Of a stretch of DNA of 64,000 nucleotides, positions 23,150 to 34,629 are shown in pieces. Every line of letters starts with the position of its first letter. The first letter of the stretch is position 1. The notes under the pieces were generated by a model. That model saw only the letters and a program-made list of their open reading frames with translations. It searched no databases and was not told the origin of the DNA. Origin of the DNA: Haliclystus octoradiatus (taxonomy: Eukaryota; Cnidaria; Staurozoa; Stauromedusae; Haliclystidae); the NCBI GenBank assembly GCA_916610825.1, contig OU744446.1:16116538-16180537 (forward strand). The letters run 5' to 3'. The position numbers and the translations under genes are program-made.

Positions 23150-23452
23150 GTGAAAAAATAGTAGACGATTTGAGAGTTCTGTGTATTGTTTTCAGTGTGA
23201 TTCGTGCGATGCTAATATTACAGGGAATCTGCCCACATGTTTTCAGTTGTTCGTGAATGTAATTCAAAATTTGACTGTTTGGTGCATGAAATGTTGGCAA
23301 TCAGGAAGCTAAAACCGACTCTTACCATTCAAAGCGATTCAATTAAGTCGCGAATTTTAGTCGAATTGTTTCCTTTGTCACAATGTTCTATTGTTTTTAT
23401 ATCTGCAGATCTTCGAAATTCTATTTGTAAAACGATAATCATAGAATGTTAA
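23150..23452 (+). pseudogene. Penelope-like GIY-YIG fragment, plus copy
   Basis: KIVDDLRV, then after a short internal deletion VYCFQCDSCDANI, and then VVRECNSKFDCLVHEMLAIR, KLKPTLTIQSDSIKSRI to a stop at 23452. It matches the C-terminus of the copy at 44.1-44.4 kb (KCTNKFDCLIHEMLSIKELS). Compared with its inverted neighbour it lacks about 36 bases between DLRV and the VY.FQC motif. Non-functional. Confidence 0.8.
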
Positions 23453-24570
23453 ATTTATATCTTAGCACATTTTACATATATTAATCTTGCAATTTCATGT
23501 AATATTTCTTTTAACCTTGATAACGACAACAGGAATTCGAGAAGTCGGAATAAATTTAATCGTGATTTTTGTCGCTTCTCAATTTTTTTCTAATATTTTG
23601 GTTCTGTTTAGCCATTTGACAATAATATAAATGTGCAAAAGCTCACAAACAAATTTTTTCCATACACACTTGTAATAGATTCAAGCTATTATGTTTGATA
23701 AAATCCAAAGAATAATCCAAAATAGTATTCGAAAGAGTAGAAAAAAATTACAAACTTTATCATCGATCGTTCAAAATAGTCGCTGTAGTGAAATTTGATT
23801 CCAGCAGGTGCATATTTGCTTTGATCTGTGACTGGCTAAGAGGCCGAGAAAACAATGCAAGTGATCATGTGATCATGAGTGAGAACAAAATGGTGGCTAA
23901 TTACGAAACAAATTTCGTAGGGAAGAAAAAGTATAATCATTTTAAAATTAAAAGAGTTAGTAATTCACAACTATTTTCCAGATGAGTGGAATTATGGATT
24001 GTCCTGTTTATGGAGCAAGTTTATATATTTAATTAGTATATATATTTATATAGTTAATTGAAGTCTTTTTGAAATATAATATGGAAAAAGCGTCAATAAT
24101 TTTTTTTTTCGAAATGTTCAAAAATGCTTTTAATGGCATTTCCAATTATTTTTGGTAAATCTGTTCACCTCTACACGCAATGACCATTCATGATTAAAAG
24201 ATTTCATCGCAGTATCATCAATCATAAATGAGGTATTCGTGCCTATATTTACATAAATCAGCTATCTGCAGTCTACTGAAGTGTTAAAAAGTCATTTGAT
24301 TACAATATATCCTCTTAAAGTAAAGCCACTCTTACAACCAGCATATAAATATAAATATATTGGAAATACTACTTCCTTGAGCCCAAGTATTTGATCTACA
24401 ATACTTTATGCCAACTTGATGTTTGAAAAACTGCAAAAAGTGAAAAGTGAAAAATTGTGTGCCGCAACTTAGGAATCTATATTTAAACTGAAAATTACGC
24501 AGAATGCGCGATAAACTGATATCCATTGTAGACAGTACTTAGGCCTATGTTGATTACGATTACAAGCATG
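23453..24570. other. No recognisable gene
   Basis: A+T-rich DNA. A 65-codon open frame at 23788-23985 has no recognised match. Confidence 0.5.
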
Positions 24571-24765
24571 TTTATCATCATGTTTATTTATTTAAAACCT
24601 TGAACTCAACTGCAGGTCCAAGTTGAAATAAGCAGTCATCCGTACAGGGTATGTTTTACAGAATACCGAGTAAATACTATGTACTATATAAATTATAAAC
24701 ACTATGTTACAGAAATTTACAATAAATAAATAAATAAAATAAAATCTATTTGTTTTTACCTTCAC
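24571..24765 (-). repeat. LINE 3' UTR fragment
   Basis: This is about 85% alike to 16750-16920, sharing AACTCAACTGCAGGTCCAAG and TTTTACAGAATACCGAGTAA. It is a 5'-truncated copy of the same LINE family in the same orientation. Confidence 0.85.
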
Positions 24766-25226
24766 AGACTAAATTTAAGTCAAGATTAGTATAATAACAA
24801 CTTGTACGCCAGACCCCAACATGGTGCATATAAGGCATTTTCCCGCTAGGGCATGAGTCATCACACGCATATGCCGTCTATATTAAAAATAAAAAGCATA
24901 GTCATAGAGTTCAAAATAGAAAATAAGTTCTCGATGATGATGAGCCACATGAAGCCTTTCATATAGCGATTGATGGTATGGAATAAGTTGACCATTTTAG
25001 CAGTTTAAAAACTGTTCGAAATGGGAACATTTTCTTATTCAAAGAATCTATTGAAATCGGGGGCTGATACAGGGGGCGCAACAGGGGCAAGCGCAGCCGT
25101 CAAATTTTTAGATTGTTTGATGGCCCCACGGCTGTTGTTTTGTTTTCATTCTTTACGTAAACAATATCGGAGAAAACGACTTGGAAGTAGCAGTACGATT
25201 GCTATAATAATCGTATGATTGGACTC

Positions 25227-25610
25227 ATAGGGGTGATTAGCTCAATAGGGGTGATTAGCTCAGTTGGCAGAGCAACCGAACTTCAGATCGTATCATATCT
25301 CATCGACTGTGGTTCAAATCCCCCTCAGGTCAACTCAGCCTTGACTTTATCTGAAACATCAAATGAGTACCATCTAAGGATGGCGGATGGAATGGTTCAG
25401 AAGGGATTGCATTGTGAGTAGCTGCGGCGCATCGTTGCGCATTGACAATCAAGGCCTATCTGCCATGAAATCTGTTGAAATTGATCTGCAGTGTCGCGGC
25501 TGAGATCTAAGGAGCGTTTAACATCATTGCTCTTAGCGAAAAAAGCCTCTCTTCTAGAAATAGAGGAGTGGTACGGGTGCCTTCGGTAGGGCGACACCGT
25601 CTACATTACA
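25227..25610 (+). mobile_element. tRNA-derived SINE
   Basis: An A box, TAGCTCAGTTGGCAGAGC (25256-25273), and a B box, GGTTCAAATCC (25311-25321), stand at tRNA spacing, but the acceptor ends do not pair, so it is not a tRNA gene. A G+C-richer body (GCTGCGGCGCATCGTTGCGC near 25421) follows. The 18 bases at the 5' end (25227-25244) are perfectly duplicated at 25245-25262. Confidence 0.75.
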
Positions 25611-26081
25611 TTTATTTTTTACATGATTGGACACTGGAATAGAAGGAAGTCAAATTAATTCTACCAATCAACGAGACTGATTTCGAAACCACGGAAGTAG
25701 AGCATCCAGAAGATTGCTTTGATTCAGCTCCACTAAGATGACGCAGCCTTCAAAGAAATTAAACTATGAACCAATTATAATGCTCTATCTCACATTCCTG
25801 ACAGAGTTCGCCCCCCGCAACATGAAGAACAAAGCTTGTCTTGCTTACTTTCTTGCTTGTACTTTGCATGTACTGCCTGCTTGTTCTATTTTTGTTATTT
25901 TTTAAACCCTGGAATCAGTCATCATTATCTAGCCTCCTTTGTTAATTTAATCCAAACTCACAATGGCGCTTAGTAAAGGATTAAATTTATAATCATTGTT
26001 GGAAGTTGAAATCATTTTAATTGGTGATCTTTCTCAAGATAAACATCAGATAAAATTGAAGCAGTTAGAAAAAGTTTACCC
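25611..26081. other. No recognisable gene
   Basis: Spacer following the SINE; no feature seen. Confidence 0.4.
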
Positions 26082-26333
26082 ATGGAGATTCTTTCACATA
26101 TCGAGTTCAAGAAGGTGTCATTTTATTTCAACGATGTAAAGGTTTCTGAATTTCCCGAGTTGGAGTTTCCATCACTATCTTCAGAGAGCAAACTCAAAGG
26201 TTCTCTCGAAGTTGGTGGAAACTTATCTTGGTATCATGATTCACGAGGCATCATTGTCCATGCTGCGGAAATGCTAAATAAAACGAATTTCCTTCTCCCT
26301 CCAGGGTTCATTGATAGCTTTGAAGTTGTCTAA
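26082..26333 (+). CDS. Unrecognised 83-codon open frame
   Basis: The frame MEILSHIEFKKVSFYFNDVK... has ordinary codon composition and can be read about ten codons upstream of the ATG without a stop. It has no signal peptide, membrane segment or motif that I recognise. It may be a stray exon, a retro-copied fragment or chance. Confidence 0.2.
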   Translation: MEILSHIEFKKVSFYFNDVKVSEFPELEFPSLSSESKLKGSLEVGGNLSWYHDSRGIIVHAAEMLNKTNFLLPPGFIDSFEVV

Positions 26334-27408
26334 ATCTATATTTGATTTTCTTGCAAATGCTGATATGTAACTTGAATATATTTGGTTTTCTTGGCTACAG
26401 CATTTTTTGTTGCTGTAAATTTGGAATAGCTAGGAGATAGACCATACTTGTGTAGCTACTTGAGTGTCCGATTTGGATATGCAAACATGATGCTACAAAC
26501 AACCCAAGAGGTTTTAGATCCCAAATATTTTCAAGGAGGCATGCCCCTAACTGGACGGAGATTCGCCCTTCTACCCCACGATCCACGATTCTTGCACCCC
26601 TCTGATGTTCGGCTTGATCGGCCCTGATGGCGTTTTCTGCATAATAGTTCTCTGTACAGATCCGATTCTAAAATAGACATACTTCCATTTGTAAGTAATG
26701 AAATTAGATGATTATCAAGTATCACGCAAAAACGGCGTTCAACAGAGTCATTATTTGTTTAGACAATTATTGTCATACCTTTTATCAAAATTTTTATTAT
26801 ATATATTACATTATATATATATTTAAAATATTTATTATATACTTATATATTATATAAGTTATAATCTAAATCGTATCTATGGGACCTATAAATGTCAAAG
26901 TCTTTCACAAATATGTATGAATGTATATGTACGTATATGCGAGGTTGGTTCAAAACAGATAATCTTTTGAGGATCAAACTTTAGGGTTATAAATGTGCTG
27001 AGATCCATGCTTGCAAATTTTTATATCAAATTTAGGCAACAGCAATTATGTACGATATTGTAGCTTTGAGCCCATACTAAGCTTTGCAAATAATTGAGGA
27101 ATTCCAAACTGTAAATGTGTTTCTTACGACTTTTACCGATTCGATTTATTTCGATTTATCTCTAGTTTTTTGTACACTTGATTATTAACAGAAGAAACCG
27201 TATTTGGAATCAAATGATGTGTTGGTTTTTCATCTTCCGACACCCTACATCCAAGTTATCGTTCCCGAACTTGCCCGCTATGGCATGTCTGGAACAAAAT
27301 GAATGAAATGGAAGTCAAATATTACAGTCAAATAATCACTTTTTGTTTAGTACAATGATATGGTGACATAGTATTGATGTATTATAATATTATAGTTTAC
27401 ATCATTGT
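26334..27408. other. No recognisable gene
   Basis: Contains AT-palindromic microsatellite DNA near 26795-26865. A G+C-richer patch at 26520-26640 is not identified. Confidence 0.4.
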
Positions 27409-27414
27409 TTTATT
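27409..27414 (-). promoter_or_regulatory. Poly(A) signal AATAAA
   Basis: AATAAA on the minus strand, 30 bases after the stop of the PAN-like exon. Confidence 0.5.
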
Positions 27415-27443
27415 ATCAAAAATAAATAGAAAGAAGACGCCAT

Positions 27444-27675
27444 TCATTTCGATTTTCGAAGCTCAATAACAAATTCACCCGATGGAAAATTTAATCCTTT
27501 GAAAGTTTTTCGAGTCATCGAGAAACAGTAGACTTTCATAGACTGCTGGTTCCATTGCCAAACTTCATGGAAAACACATAGCGACCATGGACATTCATAT
27601 TGACTGACAGGAAGGACAGAAACAGAGGCTTGAAAACCGCGAAATTTCAAGCCACGTTGTGAGCAATTTCTGTTG
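27444..27675 (-). CDS. PAN/Apple-like terminal exon
   Basis: A good acceptor (GTTTCATTTAG before 27675; a second AG gives a start at 27669) opens a frame of about 76 codons to a TGA at 27444: NCSQRGLKFRGFQ, VSQYECPWSLCVFHEVWQWN, KVYCFSMTRKTFKG, GEFVIELRK. The spacing C..G..F.G....V....YEC..LC.....W.W......C resembles a PAN/Apple domain, as in exon 1 of the locus, although one core cysteine is replaced (CVFHEV). Entry is in phase 2, which fits neither known upstream exon, so a linking exon must exist if it belongs to this gene. An AATAAA follows the stop. It could be the C-terminal exon of the PAN-TSP1 gene or of a neighbour. Confidence 0.5.
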
Positions 27676-28519
27676 CTAAATGAAACAGACGTTTTTGATA
27701 AACGAGTTATTTATGACTACAAACCTCAAGTTGCATCATTCATGCGTTATAATATCTATTTTTAATTAAATTTCAAGGTAAATAGTACTTTTTTTAATTA
27801 TTATATTTCCTTGTATCTTTGTGTGATTTTAAATTATTTATAAATGTTTGAAAATAATTGTGATCCTATGAACATATCTCGCATCGCTGGCAGGAGAATC
27901 CTATTTAAATAATCTTTCTCTGACAGCCAGAACATACGGTTTAAAGTTTACATTGCAAAAGAGTGTATAGAAGTGATCAAATAATTTTGAAAATATCAAT
28001 GAGGTGCATATTTTCGTCAGCAGTCTATGTAAGTCTATGGAAGAAACGTTTCACATTATTACAAAAGTGCGTGCTATGAAGAATTCCAAAATGTAATTTG
28101 CAATTTAAACTTAGAATTAATTAAAATGTATATAAGGTTGTGTGTATGTATGCATGTATGTATGTGCTGAAAATAGTTAATCATTTCGGCCTTGTTTAAT
28201 TCAATCCTCGCTTGAATGCCGACCAATATTAAAGTTAATATTGGTCGTGCGATTTTTGTATATATGCAATCTTGTTATTCTCTTGGTGTTGGCATCATTT
28301 AACGGCAATTCCAAATCGTTCAAAATTAGTTTATATTACAAATTATATTCAGTTAGAGAACCACCGTTATTATTATCGCCGTTTCTTAAGATCATTATCA
28401 TACTACGTTACATCGTGGAGAATTATCGGGGACGTTAGATCGACATTGTATTACAACTCAAAGACAGCGAAGAGCCAGATCGTATTAATTAATATCGCTA
28501 ACTTGTAATCATGATTAAT
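27676..28519. other. No gene; 11-bp hairpin at 28221-28246
   Basis: GACCAATATTA and TAATATTGGTC are perfect reverse complements around AAGT. Nothing else is recognised. Confidence 0.5.
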
Positions 28520-30000
28520 CTCGTAAATATACCACAACCAGCATTGATGACACCAATGGTGTATGTTCAAGTTCTTTTAAAATAATCCCATCATCAATCA
28601 CCTCGTCTAGTTTCTCTTTAACCCCATCTCTTAAGGCGATTGAAATCTTCCTAGGGGCATGTATTACTGGCATAGCAGACTTGTCAATCTATAAATAGTT
28701 AGGCTTTGGCAGTTTACCAAGTTTTTCACTAAAGCAATCTAAGTAGTTGCATAGTACAGGATAATGTAATGTTGAATATGTTTATTATTAATCTCTTTCA
28801 TTCACTGATAACGTCAAGATTCATAAATTGAACAACCTCTAAATCAATACATGCGTCACAAGCTAGTAAAGGTGTAAACAGACCATCAACAACCAACATG
28901 AGCATTGGTAGGCCTTTAGTTCTACCCTTGTAACTACCAGGCAAAGCAATTTTTCCGAGTGGTTGAACAGTTTTGATTGACATCCTTCCTATTAGCTGCA
29001 TCTTATCTACGCTTTACCTGTTTGAGTGGCTTTTTAGTAACTTTTTTGTATACTGCAAGTGGAATTACAGTGCAAGCTGCTCCTATCAGCTTTCACTCGA
29101 ACGGAAGAGCCAGAAATGTTGAGTTCAATTAAATTCTCTTTAGCCTTTGGATCTTTTTGAACAGCATCGATTTCTAAAGACTCAAAATATACATGCGATC
29201 CACTATTTTCACTGCTTGTGTCACTTACATCAACAGCGGTGTTGACTTTTCGTTTTCTTAAAGTCGTTTCCTTAGTGCATACTCTTGCTAAGTGGTTTTC
29301 GTTGTTGCAAATATGACATTGCGTGCAAAATGGTGGACATTTTGATGGTTATGTGAAAGCATGCAAATACCAACAAAATTTACATTTTTTTACTTTTGGC
29401 CCTGATGAACGATGTACAACAGAATTCATTTTTGCTTCCGCAGATGACGATGCCTTGAAATCATTTGTAATGTTAAAATTTTGTAGTTCATCAATATCCT
29501 ATGTTCGTCAATAATCATGAGCAATCGGGAGGGTGAGATCAGCCTTTTTCAATGGTTCACCTCGTAGGTCATCTGATCTCATTCATCCTACAATACGATC
29601 TCTAATCAATGCGTTTTGATCTCACCAAATTCACAACTCAATACTAAATTTTTTCAGGTCACTTACAAAGTTATCAATTCTCTCACCTTCTTTCTGTTCC
29701 CGTTGGTTAAACAAAAATCGCTCGAAATAGTGTTCTTTCCTCCTCGACAAAGGGATTGGAGCTTGCAACACACAACAGCACAGTTATAGGTGAATTATCC
29801 AATAGTAAAATGGCTATACCCTTCTAAGGCATCTCTACCAGCACAGTTTAGTAATAGTCTGACTTTACATCTATCTGGCTTTGTATATTTCGCCTTGGCT
29901 ACAAGGTATATCTCAAACTACATTGCAAATTGTCTCCAGCTTTCAGAAGCTTGGCCATCAATTATGAAAGGGCCAGGTTTTGTTCAATAATCTCTCTCAG
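28520..30000 (-). pseudogene. Gypsy-like LTR retrotransposon remnant (gag-pro-RT)
   Basis: From 30000 downward on the minus strand there are worn gag pieces (FEIYLVAKAKYTKPDRCKVR), a CCHC zinc knuckle CHICNNENHLARVC (about 29278-29320), the end of the protease and its linker (LPMLMLVVDGLFTPLL, DLEVVQFMNLDVI, 28801-29000), and the first part of the reverse transcriptase (SAMPVIHAPRKISIALRDGV, then LVSSMLVV, to about 28545). The order gag-protease-RT and these motifs mark the Gypsy group, probably Mag/SURL-like. Many stops. It is cut inside the RT, and no LTR was identified. Confidence 0.8.
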
Positions 30001-30938
30001 TTATATCAATTAAATAGTGAAATTAACACATCTGACACCATGAAAAAATTTCTAACTATTGTAACAATAAACCACTAGTATGTTTATAAGTAACATCATT
30101 CACATAATTAGTAAATATGCATATACACCTAGAAATTATAAAATTTTCCAATGCAGCCCAGCCCAATGGGTAGCAAACTGCACTAGGCGAGACTTTGTTA
30201 GAATAAAGATTTGCTAACTCCTGGAGCCTATATCAACTATCAGCATCCTTAAAAAAAATCAAAACTTCAAGTGCATATTTCGCCATTTTTTAAACAACGG
30301 ATTTGGATAGAACTTTTTTTCTATTCGTACATGCAGGTTGTTGAGTTTTTACACAGCGCGACTCTTTCTCACTCAAAATTGCCCTTAAAACTTGGCATTT
30401 TGGATATTCTCGTGTCCCACGTTTTTAAACCGAAAGATTTTATATACCGCAAGAGAGTTTGACCATGCTAATGGGCCAACATTCTACGTATTAATAACTA
30501 CAAGAAAAACAATTCTCAGAATCGTTTTACCATTAACTATTCAACTATTGATTCGGATCATGCTAGCTAGCTTCCAGTAGCGTTGCGTAGCCACACGATA
30601 GTCCTGATGATGTGATAAGTATGCGTCTATTTGAGCATCCTCGTGATATTGGAACGGTAATAACTTCAATATGTAAGATTTTTTTATCAAGAAATCCGTC
30701 CGTTATGGTTCAAGAAAGGTTGATTTTATGGAATAATGAGGAATTACATCACTCTTGTATTGTTAGTGGGTTATCGGGTTACGATGTGGATTTCTAGTCT
30801 GTTGTTAGAGAACGAGTGAGTCTAAATCTCGATGACCCACGAACAATAATGATTTAATCATTTTAATTATCATGTAACATAACCTTTGTCTGGAACATCA
30901 ATTATCTCTCATCAATTTCTCTACAAAAATGATTTGAT
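30001..30938. other. No recognisable gene
   Basis: A+T-rich spacer without recognised features. Confidence 0.4.
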
Positions 30939-31011
30939 AAAGCGGATGGTCTGACACGTGTTTCGTTCCTGCCAAGGAACTCATCAGAGACCTTTCTGAT
31001 GTCTTCGCTTT
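30939..31011 (-). ncRNA. Hammerhead ribozyme, copy 3 (retrozyme-like, type I)
   Basis: Minus strand: outer stem I AAAGCG (31011-31006) with CGCTTT (30944-30939); inner stem I GGTCT (30992-30988) with AGACC (30952-30948); core CTGATGA (30987-30981); stem II GTTCC/GGAAC (30980-30976, 30969-30965) with a TTGGCA loop; GAAA (30964-30961); stem III AC/GT with an ACGT loop (30961-30954); cleavage site GTC with C at 30953. Every conserved hammerhead base is present. The long stem I with an internal loop and the minimal stem III are the form known from Penelope-like elements and metazoan retrozymes. Confidence 0.88.
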
Positions 31012-31013
31012 AA

Positions 31014-31235
31014 CAATGATTTGTTTTCTAAGTTAATGGCTCACTGGTTTTTCATTAAATACAATTGGAATGAATTTCTTACAAATATCATTTCAAAATA
31101 TGACGCGAAGATTTCATCATAATTTTTTTTTTAAAATAAGTTTGCAATGTTTAAAATATAGTAAGAATTGCATCTGAACATAGCAAGTCCTGAGTTGTTA
31201 CTTTTTTGAATTTCTCAAGTAGAAATATAGATAGA
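31014..31235. repeat. Dispersed repeat shared with 48008-48240
   Basis: Starts ACAATGATTTGTTTTCTA directly beside hammerhead copy 3 and aligns over about 220 bp with the 48-kb copy (TTTTTCATTAAATACA, CTACAAATAT/TTACAAATAT, TTCTCAAG). Non-coding. Confidence 0.75.
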
Positions 31236-31399
31236 AATATATTTCAATCATTAAAACAAAGCAAATTAATTAGATTACAGGAAACTTTTAACATAGATAT
31301 ATGTGTAGCTACAATGATTGAGGTCACCCCTTCAGCAGTGCAGGCTGTTTATTGGGGGACTCATTGTTTACAGTTATCATTTATTAAATTAAATAAGGA

Positions 31400-33488
31400 T
31401 AATAACAATAGTAATTATAACATGATAAGATTAAAAGAATTAAAGAAAAATCAAGATATGAATAAACAGTTATTACTATACTGTTTCCGATACTGTTTGA
31501 AATTGTTGTTGATTGAAAAATTTTGGGCAAGTTGAGGTCCAACATTGGTGAAAAAGTGGTTAACTTCTCAGCAATGTCTTGTACATATTTGATTTCAATG
31601 CCTTGAACATGGAAAAGATCGGGGTATCTATTTTTCTTCTTTTTCCTACCAAGGAGATTATTTGTTGCTTGCCATAGTAATTTAATATTGTTTTTGTAAT
31701 TTTTGTAAAAACGATGCCAGTATAATACCTTACGTTTACGTACAGCTTTGAAGTAGACTTTTGAGTAATTATCATAATATTTTTTTGTTTCTATATTTTC
31801 TGAAGCTATTCATTCATGATGCAATCTCATTTTTCGTTTTTTGGAGATTAAAAGGCCACTTGTCATCCATGGGTTTAGTTTTTGTTTGTTTTTGTTTATT
31901 TTCAATTATTGGACACGTTTCATTGAGACAGTCTTCAAATTGATTATGAAATTGAGAAGAAGCTCTTACAGGATCCTAGAAACCAATTACATCGAGCAAG
32001 ACGATTCTGTAGAAGCTCTAGGTTTGAATCACACATGTTGCGAAAAGTAGTGGTTGTTGGTGTACATGTAAGTTCCTTCACTTGGAAATAGACAAACGGG
32101 CATAAATGATCAGAAATCTCAATTATTCCTGTGTCACTAAGCTGTTTTTCAAATTTGTAAATATGTTATCAAGAAGTGTACATGACCTTGTTGTGATCCG
32201 TGTAGGTTTCGCGGTGAATGGAAAATTCTGAAATTGCATGAAACAACATAAAAGATCATCTAGCTTGCTGGACTCATGCAGCATGTTACCCTTGACATCT
32301 CCTCCAATAAAAACTGTTTGATTTTTACAGGTGTTCAATACTTGAATTAAAATAGAAATAGAATTTGATAAATCGGAATGTGGGGGGATTTGAATGGATA
32401 TAAATACATGGATTTATTGTCAGCAACTATAATTTCGATATCTTTGCTTATTTGGGAAAGATTTTCATTTATTGAAAAAGTAAAGGAATTGTGAATGACT
32501 AAGCCAACACCCCCACCTCTGGTGCTTCATTCTTTTGAAAAATAATCGTGAATTGGTAAAGTAAGATCACCATCTTGCCAAATTTCTTGCATAGCAAGCA
32601 CCTTGAAATTTGAGCATGTTATGAGATCAGATACTGCTATCGCTCTTCATCAAACTTCTAACATTTTGTGTTGCAAAGGACATGGGAAATTCTGGTACAT
32701 CACTTGTGGTGATATATCCTAGCCTCTTTACTACGTCACACTGATTAAAATTATTTTCAAGATTAGTAGAAGTCATACATTTTCAGTTTGGTATGGTTTG
32801 AAATAAAGATGAAATTAACAAAGGTTTTCAGTACGTATGAAATTGAATTGCAACGTTTGGAATGAAGAATTGAGAATGAATTAGGGAATAATAATGAAAA
32901 ATAATATTATGATTTGGTGGCCTAGGACATTGACAATGATAATGTAGATGATGGCGAGGGTAACGACAAAATGATATGTTGTGAGTAAAATGCAGTAAAT
33001 AATTAGGGGAAGAAAAAGATATCACTCATCACTATCACGAAGCTGATTCAAGTCGCTATCGTCTTGAATAAAAACAATTCATCCGTCTAATTTTTTAATA
33101 TAAATGTTAAGTTCATGAGTCCAGGTAGACAGTATCAACTTTGTTTTCAATAACTGACATGTTTTGTAGAACGTGGAGCTTGTGTGCTTCGGTATAGGTC
33201 TTCACTGATGAACATTCCCGTGTTTCTTAAAGCTTTTTTTGATGCATAAACCCTTCTTCTGATCCACGTGTTGTGGAATCGAACAATATCATCTCTTTGT
33301 CTTTGTCTAGCTGCCATATTGTCTGGAGTCTCGCTAGCGCAAATTTCCAATAATGGCGGAAAATCTTTGCCTTTGTCTAATGATTTTTGATGTTTCGCTG
33401 GTAATAACCTTGCTGTGAAATATTGGAAATTTGCGCTGGACACCAATTCAAAATGTTCCCTTGTATTTACTTGCCATATTAATAACAT
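31400..33488 (-). pseudogene. LINE remnant (ORF1 end, endonuclease, linker)
   Basis: Minus strand in order: ORF1 end RDDIVRFHNTWIRRRVYASK, KALRNTGMFISEDL (33150-33300); endonuclease pieces GGVGLVIHNSFTFSI (near 32510) and FIGGDV, PTRITTRSCTLLDNIFTN (32130-32330); linker WQATNNLLGRKKKNRYPDLF, IAEKLTTFSP (31530-31680). These are the usual blocks of a CR1/L2-type LINE before the reverse transcriptase, which is missing. Numerous frame breaks. A 102-bp MITE is nested in the ORF1 part. Confidence 0.8.
33336..33437. mobile_element. 102-bp MITE
   Basis: Perfect 17-bp terminal inverted repeats, AGCGCAAATTTCCAATA (33336-33352) and its reverse complement (33421-33437), inside the LINE ORF1 remnant. No coding capacity. 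No clear target duplication. Confidence 0.8.
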
Positions 33489-34486
33489 GTCTTTTATTTT
33501 AATTTTATGAAAATAGAGCTATCAATTCTGAGAAAGGTTATATTTGCCTGTTGTTATTAAACTAAGCTTGTGTTAATAATCCGCAAACTTTTTATTAAAT
33601 GTTGTTATCGAACTAGGATCTACATCTGGTACTTGACACCATTACCTCGATCAAATTTATTGCACGTTCTTTTCCGTACTGATTGCGCGCATTGCATGAT
33701 GCGATCAACTTCTGTCTACTCGACATGAAGATGATGAAAAAACTATGTCCATTGTCATAGATTAGACTCAAGGATACTTCGTAACCATGAGTCATAAATT
33801 TAAATACAAACACAGGCCCAGGTTAATCAACTATCAAGTTCATCACACTACATAATCCCCATTACACAACAGTAGATACTTTATTGGGGCAATACCTATG
33901 AATCAGAATATATCCAATTTATACTGGAGGACTTTTGATTTTTGTATGGTATTATATTTATCACATGTTGACTATAAAAGTGTTTACAGAGAAATAGAAT
34001 GTGGCATACTAAAGTGATTATTTACATACAGATAAAGACGCGATACAAACGGAAGCTACAATTTTCAAAGAAAGCAGGATCAGCCAGAGTAGTACAAAAC
34101 ATCCGTACCTTTACACGGGATGTATCATTTTGATTTTCTTGTCAGCATCCAAAAATTGCAGATTTTGCAGAAAATGATAGTCCAAATTTGCCACAAACCG
34201 ATTTGTAAATATTTTAATGTATTTAAAATAAGAATTTGGGTACATCGCAGAAAGGGTCTCTGCATCTCACAGCAGAAAGTACACTGGTACAGGTACACAA
34301 GTGTCACAGCTTCAAACGGCAACTTTTGCAGCTCGTAGCCAATTAAGGGAAGCCCAGAATTACCAGCATGATATTTAACTTCTACAAATGAATGTGGCAC
34401 ATCCCAGTATAGCCCTTATACGGAAGTAACACTTGGGTGAAATTACTTGAATTACGTGGAGCAGTTAGCGGTATTGGTTGACTTAC
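33489..34486. other. Gene-free stretch with two unassigned open frames
   Basis: Open frames on the minus strand at 33613-33813 and 34125-34400 look partly coding (VEVKYHAGNSGLPLIGYELQ), but I could assign neither a domain nor a consistent splice phase. The exon completing the lectin-like domain might lie here. Confidence 0.3.
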
Positions 34487-34629
34487 ATAATTTTTATTGC
34501 AGCGGATCCAATAATGAGCATTTACATCAAATTGACTTTCAATCTCGACATCGATCGTTTGGAAGTTGACAGCATAAAGATTACTCTCATATGTAGTATT
34601 GCAGTAATCTACAGCATCTTGGTAGGTTT
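34487..34629 (-). CDS. C-type-lectin-like exon (first copy)
   Basis: The acceptor (ATTTTTTCAAG) before 34629 and the donor gtaagt after 34487 give a 143-nt exon, phase 1 in and phase 0 out. It encodes TYQDAVDYCNTTYESNLYAV, then about 17 residues, then HYWIRCNKNY. T(Y/W)..A...C.....LYAVN.......YWI matches the N-terminal half of a C-type-lectin-like domain. The TSP1 exon ending at 37313 splices to it in frame. If the donor is not used, the frame runs on to TAG at 34382. Same length class and phases as the exon at 20143-20282. Confidence 0.65.

Noticed and set aside
25245-25330. Possible tRNA gene
   Set aside because: A and B boxes are good, but the acceptor ends do not pair and the anticodon arm is not convincing; a SINE head fits better.
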